NCBI GenBank assembly: GCA_021234155.1
Contig: JAJEKV010000293.1
Location: forward strand, 64,001-128,000
Length of the DNA stretch: 64,000 nt
From: Isoetes taiwanensis
Taxonomy: Eukaryota; Streptophyta; Lycopodiopsida; Isoetales; Isoetaceae
Reading direction: 5' to 3'
Below are positions 45,755-57,045 of this stretch, in pieces. The position numbers and the translations under genes were made by a program. The number at the start of each line of letters is the position of its first letter. Within the stretch, counting starts at the first letter, position 1. The notes beneath the pieces are model-generated. The model made no database searches. It was not told the origin of the DNA and saw only the letters and a list, made by a program, of their open reading frames with translations.

Positions 45755-46583
45755 TAATGATGTATAGTTTGTAAATAAACTCCTTCCTTGTCATGAGTAT
45801 TTAGAGTTAAGATATCTTATAAGTGATTAAAATGTTAAATGGCTAGAAAGATATGCCTTACTACTTATGAAGTGCGGCCAGAGCCAAATCTAGAATTTAG
45901 GTCTGCTCCCCAGTGGGTATTCATGAGTAGCTGGCCTTGTTTGGGTAGGAGATGCACTCGTTTCTGCTGATATGCATGTGAATTCGAGTTTACAGAGTGT
46001 GTGGAGCCAGAATATGCTCATACTTCTCGTTTTAGAGACATCATTTTAGATCTAAACTAATCCTAGTACTCACGGCGTGCGTCTAGAACAAAATCTAGAA
46101 TTTAAGTCTGCTCCCTAGCGCACTTCAAGGGTACCTCCCATTTTGAACCTTCATAACTTGACCATACATAAATTTATTGCAATAGGACCATTAGATAGTC
46201 ATGTACCTAGACATCATGTTAGCATGTTAGTATCAAAACCCTACTCCAAAATGGCCACAGTTTTCCAACCCTAAAATTCCCCAAAAATTAGGTTTGGCTA
46301 AAGGTTGAGACATACCCTTATTATCACCTCATAAGTTTCACACTCAGTTGCAAGCTGATTTTTCTGCCGCTGATTTTTTGTTTCCCATGGACGTTTCAAT
46401 AACCATTTCACACGTCAGCACGTTTCAGTAACCGTTTCACAACGTCAGCATCGCCTCTTCCTTCAGACGGTGGTACAGCGCCTCAGCTCATGCTAGAAAG
46501 GTAGATGTTGACCTAATCTTTAGTCTTTTCTGAAAGGAATTCGACTCGTCGGCCACTTTAACTCCTTATCACCCCAATATGCA
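45755..46583. other. non-coding spacer
   Basis: AT-rich DNA with two further copies of the TCTGCTCCCYAG motif (about 45,900 and 46,105) and a short repeat of CCGTTTCACA.CGTCAGCA near 46,400-46,450. No gene is seen. Confidence 0.45.
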
Positions 46584-46972
46584 AGAATTTCAGCAAAAGA
46601 TAGGTCTAGTGCACTATAACTAGCTCCTTGCCTAGGATATGGGGTATCCACGATCATCTTAGTGTTAGTCATGGATCAAGCGCCTCCTCCACAATAATTT
46701 CTTGTAAGTGTATATAATAGATGGCAATATGAAATTCCCTCCTCAACGGTCTTGTTAAAACACCTTAAAAGAAAAGAAAACACCTTAAAAGAAAAGAATT
46801 TCAGCAAAAGATAGGTCTAGTGCACTACAACTAGCTCCTTGCCTAGGATATGGGGTATCCAAGATCACCTTAATGTTAGCCATGGATCAAGCGCCTCCTC
46901 CACAATAATTTCTTCTGTGTGTATATAATAGATGGCAATCTGAAATTCCCTCAACGGTCCTTAAAAGAAAAG
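46584..46972. repeat. duplicated promoter-proximal segment upstream of the MAM33-like gene
   Basis: 46,584-46,795 and 46,796-46,972 are direct copies, about 93% similar. They start GAATTTCAGCAAAAGATAGG and end CCTTAAAAGAAAAG. Each carries a TATA-like box (TATATAATAG at 46,711 and 46,922). Copy 1 has an extra internal 19-bp duplication. The copy nearer the gene probably supplies the core promoter. Confidence 0.8.
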
Positions 46973-47017
46973 TTTCTTTGGAAACCTAAATCCTCTTAAA
47001 CCCTTCCTTAAACCCTA
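46922..47017 (+). promoter_or_regulatory. core promoter: TATA box and telo-box
   Basis: TATATAATAG at 46,922 lies 123 bases before the ATG, which would place transcription start near 46,950 and leave a leader of about 90 bases. AAACCCTA (telo-box) is at 47,010-47,017 in that leader. This is inferred from sequence only. Confidence 0.5.
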
Positions 47018-47044
47018 GCTGCGCCGTTGCGCCCAACTCCGACG

Positions 47045-48011
47045 ATGGCAAGCACGATCATCCGCAGGGCACAGGGTTATGCTGCAAGATGCTGCTCCAT
47101 CAAAACCGCAGTGCTTCGTGCTGCAGCGGTGCACAGCAATACAGGGGGTTTCGATTCTCCTTCTTTCCAGCCCAACAATCCTGTATCCGGTAGCTTCAGA
47201 CCCTTTTCTTCACGTCCCTTGCAAGTTAAGAGTGGTTGTAAAGCAGACAAAGAACTTCTTGAGACATTGAAGAACGAAATCGAGTTCGAGTCGAATTCCG
47301 ATTTAAACAAGGTAAGCGAGTTTAGCATTAGGATTTAGGGTTTAACAAATTTCTGTTTTTTCATTTCTTTTCTTCTTTCTTTCTGTAGATTGATTATGCA
47401 GCAGACCCCCCAAAGCCTTTCACCATAGAAACTAGACCAGGTTACATGGATGTAATTCTTAGAAGAACGTATAACAATGAAGACATTGCAGTAGCATGTA
47501 TGTACGGTGTTGTAGACGACGAAGGTGGTGATGAGGAAGAGGATCAGAAAAGTGATGAAAGTGAAAGTGATAGTGGAGAAGAAGAAGATGGAACTGTAGA
47601 GCAGCTGGAATTAGTTATTACAGTAGCAAAGGGTGGTGATGAACCTGTGCTGGAAATAAATTGCACCTATGCGTATGATCGACTGGAAATTGAGAAGGTG
47701 TTGTACTTGGAACAGAAGTCGGCTTCGCCCAACTTGAAGGCAATTCATTACGATGGACCCGACTTTAAGTGAGTATTCGATTGTCATTGCTTCCTTTGTC
47801 ATTAACAAATTTGTAGTTTTGCACTAACACTTGAATATGGATTTTGTTTAGCACCTTGGATGAGGAACTGCAACTCAAGTTTCAGAACTATCTTGAAGCC
47901 AGAGGTATTAACAAGGACTTGTGTAATTTTCTCATGTCCTACATGCCTTGCAAGGAAAGGAAAGAATACTTGCAGTGGCTGAAGAATATATCTTCATTTG
48001 TTAAAAAATGA
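47045..48011 (+). CDS. MAM33: mitochondrial glycoprotein (MAM33/p32) family protein
   Basis: Three exons, 47,045-47,311, 47,389-47,768 and 47,852-48,011, all GT-AG, sum to 807 nt in frame (268 aa). I chose the ATG at 47,045 because the frame upstream has no other ATG. The N-terminus (MASTIIRRAQGYAARCC...) is Arg-rich without acidic residues, as in a mitochondrial presequence. The MAM33 domain covers roughly residues 70-268. It contains FTIETRPGYMDVILRRTY, a highly acidic loop at about 132-158, YDRLEIEKVLYLE and YDGPDF. It ends FQNYLEARGINKDLCNFL, PCKERKEYLQWLKNISSFV. Family members form doughnut trimers in the mitochondrial matrix and act in oxidative phosphorylation and mitoribosome or RNA functions. 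The gene appears intact. Confidence 0.93.
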
Positions 48012-51000
48012 CAGCCAAATCTCAGTTAAGAATCAGATTGAATTACATTGTTGAGAGGGAACTGTAAAGATGAGTCTGTAAAGATTCAAGTTTTGGACTA
48101 GATGTCAGAGTGGAAGGAAAAAATAATATTTATTCTTTTACTGACTGTATCTTCTGATTATTGTTAAACTAGGCATTTTTCGCTTTAAATTTACAGCACA
48201 TACAAAAGTAGACTGCTCTTTTTGTTCTGTACTACATTTGTCCCTGTAGTGGCCAGTTATATGTTCTTATTTTTATTACTGTAGAAATTGTCCTGTTCTG
48301 GAGGAAGCCAACAAATATACAGCGAAGAGATTAAACACACCCTTTGGTGAAGTCCATAATAGAATTGAATTCCATAGTAATAGAGTTGATTTGAATAAAT
48401 ATGCGGCAATTGATTTGCCAGCCTTCGTATTAATAGATGTCTGTTGCATGATAAGGCTAGATGTAAGGTAATTCTTATGAATTGCAGACCATAACCATAA
48501 CCTTTCGAGGGAAAAGCTCATAAATGGCCTTCACGTTTTGTTGTTCATGAAAGGCTCCAGTTTCTTCTCCTTTAAGTTTACGTTAATTCTTTAAATGTCA
48601 TTAGATTTTAAGGAAAATTTATCAAAATACCAATTGTTGACCAAATTCTCAAAAAGCCCTTGTTAGTTTTGAAATGCCCAAAATGCGCTTAAGGCCCAAA
48701 ATGAATTTGTGCAAATGAGTTTCATTTTCTATTGCAAATAAGTTTGTACAAATTAGTTTTATTTTCTATTCCAAATGAGTTCATATAGATGCAAACTGAA
48801 CTTGAGATGGTGCCTTGATGCTTACTTCCTTTGCAAGCTTTGCGATGATGTTGTCCTTCCATTATATATTTTTAGGTATTGCTAACATTTTATCTTGGTA
48901 TTTTTGATATCTTGCCTTGTCTAACTTGCGTCATCTATTTGGTTTCTTATTTTCCATTCCTATCATTTCGCTTGGCTTATCCATTCTCAATCTTGTATTT
49001 CTATTGCTTGGCTTATCCATTCTCAATCTTGTATTTCTATTTTCATCGATCCGGTTTCTTGAGTCCAATTTTTTGGCTTGGATTGGTGAATCTACTATCT
49101 CATATGGGTTTCATATAGGGCTTATGATTTGGGATCCTTATGCTATTCTCTTTTCTTTTCTTTTTTTTTCCTGGCATTCATTTTTCACCAGTGTGCAAGA
49201 TCGTTGACTATCTCTCTTAGTGACTTGGCTTTGTTTTAAAATTGTAAATCGTCCATTTTCATTATGTTTTCTCTACTACTCTCTTATGGCCATTCAATAT
49301 TACTTTTTGTGTCTTTTGGCTAGGCCCATTATGTTATGATTGCTTTATTATCCCCTCCTTAGGGCTTGTGTTTGTTCTCCTTAATCACCTATTCCTCCGA
49401 GCTTTCTTCTCTTTGTTACTAGGCTTTAGGTATGCTATCTGAAAATAAGGCTTTGTCAAATTGATATGAGATCTCATTGTCATTTATCTAGCTTATTGTT
49501 TACTACATTTGCATTAGCTTATTTATAACTCACACCTCATTGTGCACTTGTTAATAGTCCTCTAGATTAACAATTACGAGGCCTTGTGTTTACGTCTCTT
49601 TGACAACATTTAGGGGACCGTCATACATCCCACATAGCGCCATGTGGTATGACGTAAAAATACTATCTATCTTTTTTTTACTATAATTTAATTTTTGTTT
49701 CATACTTGCCTTGCTTTTCTCGTACTCTTGCCTCATCTAACACATCTCATTTCCTAGGTTTATCTGATTTTTGCATTTGTACCATGATTATACCTTCACA
49801 TCTGACATTTTTCTTTGTCATTCCAAGTGGGATCAATATGCTCACAATGCCGTAATGTTTCCCTCGCTTGTTTACCCTCTATAGCACGTCACTTTACTTC
49901 TTTGCTTGATTTCTATTGGTGTTTATCGTACCCGTGATCCTCCTTCCAACATCACTCTTTTTCGTTCTCCCCCCTCATCACCTCACACTTTAGCCTATCA
50001 GACTGCGCATTTGTGGTTGAGACAATGTTTTTCAGCTATTAGTTGCGATCTTTCTCGGTATGATGCACATTCAGCTCGTTGCTATGGTGCATCGCCTGGG
50101 AGGGAGAGGGAAAGGAGGGAAGGGGGAAGGGGGAGTTCGCATGATGTTGCTCACATCTGCAGACAATGGCGATCTTTGTCTTTTCACTCTCGCTATATGT
50201 TCAAGATTCTTCATATCATCTACCTGTTTCTCATTGCTTCAGGTTGTACAATGGCAGTTCTCGGGTAATCAACCATTTTTTTGTGTTCGAGTTCCTTACA
50301 GGAATGGCATTAGTTCAAGCCATTAGATCGACATTCTAAGGAGGGACAAGCCACCTATATATGTGTTATCATTTAATCTACCAGGTTATCGGTGTCTTCT
50401 CACAGCAGTATTCCTTCCTTGTCCTTGATTTCATCCCTACTCTCCCTGTGTATTTTGTTCTTATGTTTTTTATATGTTATATCCACCTGATTGGTGATGC
50501 TATTATTGTTTTCAACCCACTAGGTGATGCTAATATTATTTTTACGTGCTGGGTGATGCTTTTATTTTCCATCTGTTGGGTGGTGCTATTATTTTTCATC
50601 CACTGGGTGACGATATTACTATTTTCCACCTGCTGGTTGATGTTATTTATCTGCTGATGCTTTTTTCCATATTTCTACTTGTTGTTAATACTAATATTTC
50701 ATATTTGCTTCTGATCTCTTGGCTTTCCTTTTGAGTGGTCGCTTGCCCACAGTGTGCATTCTTCCTTTTTTATTATTCCTAACTATTAACAAGTACTTCC
50801 CATGTGTTCCACGTTTTTTTAGGTAGTTCTACCAGTACAGGTTCAATATGTGTTTGCGTTCATGTTTGCCATCCTTTCATCTTCAATTCCAAGGCATCCA
50901 TCGAGATCGTTGGCATCATTTTCTTATTAAAATTTTCCTCAAAAACTGAAAGGGTGGAGTTTCTTTAATCCAATGAGAAGTTGTCGCCAGTGCCCTCACT

Positions 51001-51199
51001 CTTGCCTAGGCATATAGTCTGTTATATCATTTTTATGGGGTAGCTCGACGTTGTTCTTATAGCCAGCTCCCCATATATTGCCTTCAAATTATTGTATTTT
51101 ACTACTATAATGAATGACTAGCCTATCCATTGGTTTTCTGTGTTGTTGGGAGTCCTTACCACTAATTGATGCTTGACGATTCTCCCATAGCATTTGGAC
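48012..51199. other. 3' flank and non-coding DNA with tandem repeats
   Basis: No gene is supported. A 36-bp perfect tandem duplication (48,970-49,005 and 49,006-49,041, GCTTGGCTTATCCATTCTC...) lies in T-rich DNA. A near-palindrome GTCATACATCCCACAT...ATGTGGTATGAC occurs at about 49,619-49,652. A G-rich run of GGGAGGGAGAGGGAAAGGAG type is at 50,098-50,135 (possible G-quadruplex). A ~30-bp repeat (GGTGATGCTATTATTTTC...CACCTG) has five or six copies at 50,485-50,655. Confidence 0.5.
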
Positions 51200-51208
51200 A
51201 AATCGTAT

Positions 51209-51770
51209 GAGATAAGATAAGATAGGCTTTTTACGTCCACAGGGACCTAAGCGGTCCATGGGACGAGTACATGCAAAAGGCAAAAGCCAAAAATGAAACT
51301 GACAGTTGTGGACTAAGCCCCATCACAAAACAAATAGAAATTACAGACAAATATGAAGAAGATCAGAGGAAAACCATCCATGGATAGCCTGACCTCCTCT
51401 GTACACTGCCCATTTTCGTTGCAGGCGAGCTTTGCATACCCGACATAGTTCCTCTTTCCTTCTGCAGAGTTGTGCTGGCATGAGATCTTCTTGAACGGAA
51501 AAGGCGGTCCCCTTTAAATGATTGTCATGCCTCAGGATATGCAACCGGGACATGTCATCTCTGAAATGAACTAGGAGGTGACGAGGATGGTCAGTCCATG
51601 CTGCTCCAACCTGATGCACGGAGATGATGCCATCAACCTGATGCACGGAGATAATGCCATCCGTCTGTATGTGCATCACCTGGGTAAAAAAACGCATTGC
51701 CTCATTTGTAGCATAACACATGTTTGTTGCCTCTGCAATACCGACAATATGCGGGTTTGGGGATGATGTG
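51209..51770 (-). mobile_element. LINE ORF1 fragment with its 3' end
   Basis: Minus-strand frame from 51,721 reads HPRHLLVHFRDDMSRLHILR, ...KGTAFSVQEDLMPAQLCRRK and RLQRKWAVYRGGQAIHGW. This is the arrangement of a LINE ORF1 C-terminal RNA-binding domain. The 3' region contains a GGACC-GCTTA-GGTCC stem, then GTGGACGTAAAAAGCC and a (TATCT)n tail at 51,224-51,209. ORF2 is absent, as in the element at 23,680-25,770. An internal 27-bp duplication (51,610-51,663) repeats DGIISVHQV. Confidence 0.65.
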
Positions 51771-52269
51771 TGACTATCGTCCTCTAGGAATGATCAATGT
51801 TGTGGTTCAAGCATTTCGTGTGGCATTTGGGGACAATCTCTAAGTTCGATTTTTTTTTTTTTTGGATCTTAATTGAGGTCCAATACTTTTTGCATACTAT
51901 CAATTTACTGTCTATTTTTGCCATGTAGAAGTAGAAATACCAAAAAGTGTTGCGTGGTTTTCAACCTTTTTTTTAATTTGCGTGCATAATGTCTAGGTTT
52001 AGAAGTCCATTGTATATAATTTGATTATATATTTAGGATCAAAAGATGTAATGTGCATCATATTTGGCTAGGATTAAAAGGATTGTGTTTAATTTGGTTA
52101 TATCTAGGATTAAAAGGTATGTTATGCATCCATTTGACTATTGTTGGTGATAGTTATTTATGAAATTAGATGTTCTTCGTAAAGATGAAATACATTTCTA
52201 ACAAAAACCCTTTGCAATGTTGAATGTACAAGCCTTGTACTTACAACTTTTTCAAAAGCACATGTTTGT

Positions 52270-53087
52270 ATATTGTGTTGTAGTCCACCCCACCGAGTAT
52301 GCAGCAACATCTGGATGTCTTAGGTAATTTCTGCCAAGCAACTGAAATGTGTGTCAACCAGGACAAAACCACGGTGCCCTTGGTGTCATCCTCAAGGCAA
52401 CAATGGCAGCTTCTCTTTACTTATTGATGCCAAGATGTGAAGATAGTGCAAACGTACAAGTACCTAGAGATGAGTTCACTACAACATATTGGGATAATAC
52501 TTGTATTAGGCAGTGGGTGATGGCAGGTTGGAAGGCCTTCTATGCAATGCAGTTTGTGACGAAGCATAACTTTACAACTAATCACATCAGTTGCACTTGT
52601 TCAGTGTATTGGTGGAGTCGATGCTTTTATATGCAGTGAAAATATGGGGATCTGTGGTATCACTTGCTACTTGGGATGAAGTCAGATTCAAAATTCCATA
52701 TCAAATTCTTTTGCAAGAAAACTATTCTATTCTATTCTTCAAAGAGCTATCCTAGAATGCCACATTCTCTGTGGTCAAAAAGTGGTAAGCATGAGGAAGT
52801 CACATCTTCCAAACCTCGCCTATACCATGAACATGAGTCCATAATGCCTTAAAGCCCGTTATTATGGACACGCAAGCTCAATCATGCCCTAATCGTCCAT
52901 ATCTATGTATAAATATATAGTTTGTCAGTAGGCCTATTACTGCTAAGGTTTTCCCTTGAAAACCCTTCGCACCAGGGGTATTTGTAATCCTGGACAATAA
53001 TATGCTAGTTGTTCTATGTTTCTTAGTTTGGGTTCCATAGGCCATTTGATCTTCACGAATGATAAAATCCAATTCAATTCAATTTTT
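52270..53087 (+). mobile_element. LINE ORF2 relic (end of RT and thumb)
   Basis: QQHLDVLGNFCQATEMCVNQ at about 52,303 aligns with QQHLDNLSIFCDDKKMSVNM of the LINE at 60,940. VQTYKYLEM, VMAGWKAFYAMQ, then (in another frame) VKIWGSVVSLATWDEVRFKI follow the same order as that LINE. The element ends near 53,087 with AATGATAAAATCC and a short (AATTC)n tail. Multiple frameshifts are present. Upstream RT motifs are missing, so it is 5'-truncated. Confidence 0.65.
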
Positions 53088-53621
53088 ATTTGGAATTTAT
53101 GCTCACAATGTCTAGGTTTAAAAAGTCTATTGTGTATAATTTGGTCATATATCTAGGATTAAAAGGTCTAATGCGTATCATTTCAGTTGGCTAGGTTTAA
53201 AAGGGTGGTTGTGTATACTTTGATTATATCTAGGATTAACAGGTCTATTGTACATCATTTGGCTGGAGGAGGAGGAGGAGAAAGAAGCATTTTTATGTCA
53301 TGCCACTTTGCAACATCCTTTAGGAAATATAATCCATATACCACTCTTACACTGCTTAGTTGTGTAATTGATGGGTCCTGCCCGCCAACCACCTTACATT
53401 GAATGCGACTCTGGGCGGCCTCGAAGTCAAGACATATTTGTTCTAGGACTAGTCTGTTACCATCGTCTAGGCGCACGTGCTTATATATTGTGTTGTGGTC
53501 CTAACTCAACTTTATGGTACCAAACTAAGGTTTGACACTTGTTGCCAGAAAAAGTTCAACACTTGTTGTGCCAAATTGTATGTGTTTAACCTATCTTATA
53601 ACGTTTAACCTTCATGTTTAG

Positions 53622-53656
53622 CCGTACCGTACCGTACCGTACCGTACCGTACCGTA
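53622..53656. repeat. (CCGTA)7 microsatellite
   Basis: Seven consecutive CCGTA units, immediately upstream of a LINE relic. It may be the target site or an older insertion tail. Confidence 0.9.
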
Positions 53657-53659
53657 TCA

Positions 53660-54580
53660 GATTTTGTTGTATGAGACGGGGTTCTGGCCTTTACAGCATT
53701 CTGCTATGCGAAGGCATCTTACTTGCTTCCATAAGGTGGATGGGACGGATGAGCATCGCTTGCCCTTAATAAAAGTGTTGTTGTTAACGCTTAGGGCCCC
53801 ACGTACCGTCGAAGAGGGTATGGCACCGAGCAATCGTAAGGGATGGTTTAGGAGGTGGTCTATGGATTACCAACGGATGGTGCTGGCGGGCGATCGATCG
53901 CATGAGAATGGGCAGTGGATGCGGGCTATGCTGCCACTCTGTGGGATGCCTCTACTCTTGCAAAGCCCAAGACAGAGCACTATCACGCCGACATTAATCC
54001 CGGCCTTGAGCATGGACCCCATCGGTGCTTGAAAGCACACATCTCTTGTGGAAGAAGCGGGAGAGCTATTGCCGCCATAAGGCCGGGTTCCCATTACCTC
54101 TAATTGAGACAGTATTTGGGGGTGAATGGCGGGCACGGGATCCCCGTGGAGGAGGAGAGGATATGTCGGTGTTGTGAGATGCACGTGATAGAGGATGAGC
54201 ACCATGCCCTCCCGGTGCCGGCTCCAAAGATATGCCCATGTCCGAAAGCAAAGGCACACCGATCTTAGATGCTCTCGACACCACCGCTACATCAGTTACT
54301 CGCATCACCTATGGTAGCGCTGACCGGGAGCTTACATCCCGCGAGATTTCGGTCCGTCCGACTTGCTCTTCGGGGGGGCATGGTATTTGAGAGCCCCATG
54401 TTAGGGTTTTTCCTCCCAAGTGGGGGTTTTTTCATCCCGGTAGTAGGGTTCTACTGTACAGTTACATTGTTTGTTTTTGGTGTTGGGGTTTTTGGCTTTT
54501 TTGCCTGTTCTGTGCCGTCTCATAGGCCTCTGGCCTCCGTGGACGTTAAAATAAACTTCCTTCCTTCCTTCCTTCCTTAT
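53660..54580 (+). mobile_element. LINE ORF2 C-terminal relic with (TTCC)n tail
   Basis: One frame near 54,150 gives EEERICRCCEMHVIEDEHHA, the Cys/His motif found at the C-terminus of the other LINEs here (compare REERICKCCDEDQVEDESHT at 61,820). The end has AGGCC-TCT-GGCCT, CCGTGGACGTTAAAATAAAC and (TTCC)n at 54,557-54,578. Upstream pieces are frameshifted, and the region is unusually CG-rich. No RT core is seen. Confidence 0.65.
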
Positions 54581-55738
54581 GTTTAGCCTTCGTATGCACC
54601 TACCATATTGCTTTGTTAAGTGTACAATTCTGCCATGCAAGTAATGCTTTTCCAAATGATGTTACAATACTTCTAGAGATATCCTTTTCCTGCATACAAC
54701 CCCATACAATGCCAGATGATGTTATAGTACCTTTTAAAGATATCCTTCTCCTGCATAGAACCCCAAACAACAGACATTGTTATGATCTTAACAAGCACAA
54801 TCTTGTTATCCATAAAAAGCTACATTAAGACTGACAAAATACTAAATTATATTTGTCTTCCTCATTCGATAGAATGTCTTGGAGAAAACAATTTACTTTT
54901 CAGGTACTGAGGTTGCCAGAAACAACTATTTTACTTTTAATACATGTCCAGGATTATACATTCCAATTGACATCTTTTGCCATGATATCAGTAGCTTGCT
55001 TTATTTCTTTAACTATCAATCTGGCTGGTCATGGTGAGTAGCAAAGCCGTGTAAGTTGGCATGCAATTTTTTTACATAGACTATACAGAAAGGTGAAAAT
55101 AATGACACGAAACTTCATCTCATAATAAAACCTTGCATTTACAACTGGAAGCCAATAATTTGTAAGCTCGCCAAATTTTTACACCATGCATGGATGTTAA
55201 GTTATTATTATGATGGAGTAGCTTGCATCATACTGTAAGCCCAAGGGATTCTAAGTACGAGGATGGGGTCAAATATCATACATCCCATCCATCCCTATGC
55301 ATGTATACCGTATAAAAATATTTCTACATGTTCAAAACGAGAAATTAGCAAACTTTTGTATGTATTCTTTACCCATAGTTAACGTTTTTACATATTTTAG
55401 TACATATCATATTCTTCTTGGTATATCTTTCATGCAACACAGCTAATATTTGCATTTTTTAATTTTTTTTCTTTCGTACGTATATATACATCAATGTTAA
55501 TAATTAAAAAAAGAAAAAAAGAATCCTTGAAGTATTTGCTAATGTTATTTACACACTACAAATGTGCACCTCCTTTGACTGTAAGACCCAAAGTCCAACG
55601 CAATGGCATGTCCTGCAGTTTGTCTCCCATGTTCTACAGCATCAAACCTTCTACATGTCCCCAGCAATATCACATATGATGTCATATCAAGAAACAATGG
55701 CATCTTGTTAAATTATATCCTCTACCTCGTATAGATAT
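54581..55738. other. non-coding AT-rich spacer
   Basis: The only structure is a ~65-bp tandem duplication at about 54,653 and 54,714 (GATGTTA.A.TAC.TCT..AGATATCCTT, then CCTGCATA.AACCCCA). No gene is supported. Confidence 0.5.
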
Positions 55739-56138
55739 ACAGGGGGTTCCAGGGGGATTTGATATTGATGTAAAAGTGACAATTCCTGAAACGATAGACC
55801 ATATCGCCAAAACAATTGAATCGGTTGTTATAAAAAAAAACATAGATCTAAGATAAAATATAATTACGTTAGCTCATTGGTTATATTGGTCAAAGTAGCC
55901 TTATTAGGACATTGAGTTATTTTGATGGAGGTTCGAGCCCCAATAATTCATATTCTAAAACCTTTAGCGAAGACGTATAGAGACTCGATATTCCATCAAA
56001 CCCTTAGGCAAACTCGTATTTCATATTTCAAAATCATAGGTGCCCCCAATCATAAATGACTATACGCAAAACGAGAGGTGCCCAGAGGCTCCAGCATACG
56101 ACCTAGGGTGCACCTCGTTTAGAATATGTAGCACAATA
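55739..56138. repeat. diverged single long unit of the 57-60 kb satellite
   Basis: About 400 bp collinear with the long unit of the array at 57,046-59,843: GGGGGTTCCAGGGGGATTTG, ATAGACCATAT, GTTAGCTCATTGGTTATATT, GGAGGTTCGAGCCCC, and the end GTGCACCTCGTTTAGAATAT. It differs at many bases, so it is older than the array units, which are nearly identical to each other. It holds the same tRNA-like module with a better A-box region. Confidence 0.8.
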
Positions 56139-56533
56139 AGAAGACCCCATCTCTCCAAGAAGACCAATAATGCAGATATAGCTTCCCAGCTTAATGTAGA
56201 TCCATGGCTCAGTTTGAGAGACACTAACTAGCACCTGACTTGATTAGTAACGCCAGCATGGCCTACATGCATATTGATTTGAATAAATGTTACATCGTTC
56301 GGCAAAATTCCTTCCTGGCAGATTTGTTCATATGTCTGAATGGCATTTATAGCCATGCTGGGCATAGACTAAATTTTGCATTCCATGATATACAAAAATA
56401 TTCTAAAAACTTGCCTTCATAAATTTGCTTGCAGTTTGAAAAATAAAAGTCGTTTATATTGTTGGCTTTTGTAAAGTTTCATTACCTGCTATCTTGAAGA
56501 TTAGGCACATGGTATGAAAAGCAAATAGAACAA

Positions 56534-57045
56534 ATGACAATAAGTATAAGACTCGGAGCTTCATTACATCCATCTCTATTGAATGAACAGGTGGATCCTA
56601 GCTTTAATCGCATATCAAGGGATGAAGTTAAGAACTTGATGGGAGAATATTTGTTGGAGTTTTGTACATGCTGCGATTTGAAGATCATCAACGGGATTGA
56701 ACGCTTTCCGATGTCTTCTCATTCAACGTACATATCTTGGAACGGTGAGAGCACCATTATCTCATTGCTCCAAGCCATGAGCATGTTGAGCATTTTGAGA
56801 TAAGTAACAAGCTGCCAGAATCAGACCATAGACCATTAAAGTTCCATATCAAAAGTACAGCCAAGAGAAAATCCTCTCAATCCTCGTTTGTTCCTAAAAT
56901 TCGGATAAAGTATTAATTAAGAGAGGAATACCAGAAGAACCTTGAAAGCTTGCTGGATATCAGTCCAAAAATGGGTACATTAGAGCATGATGCTGCTGTT
57001 CTTAAGGACAGAATTTTAGTGGCGGCAAAGGACACATTTGGGCTC
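56534..57045 (+). pseudogene. LINE endonuclease fragment
   Basis: SRDEVKNLMGEYLLEFCTCC, DLKIINGIERFPMSSHSTYI and SWNGES match the second half of an apurinic-type (EEP) LINE endonuclease, which ends ...T....G.S..D.... The later part (ESLLDISPKMGTLEHDAAVL, ...VAAKDTFG) corresponds to the linker before RT. A frameshift lies near 56,800. The N-terminal catalytic half is missing. Confidence 0.65.

Noticed and set aside
48879-49207. Two overlapping hydrophobic open frames
   Set aside because: They come from T-rich DNA and a 36-bp tandem duplication. No start context, domain or splice support.
49906-50326. Overlapping 88- and 120-codon frames
   Set aside because: Overlapping frames through a G-rich run; composition is explained by low-complexity DNA and no motif is visible.
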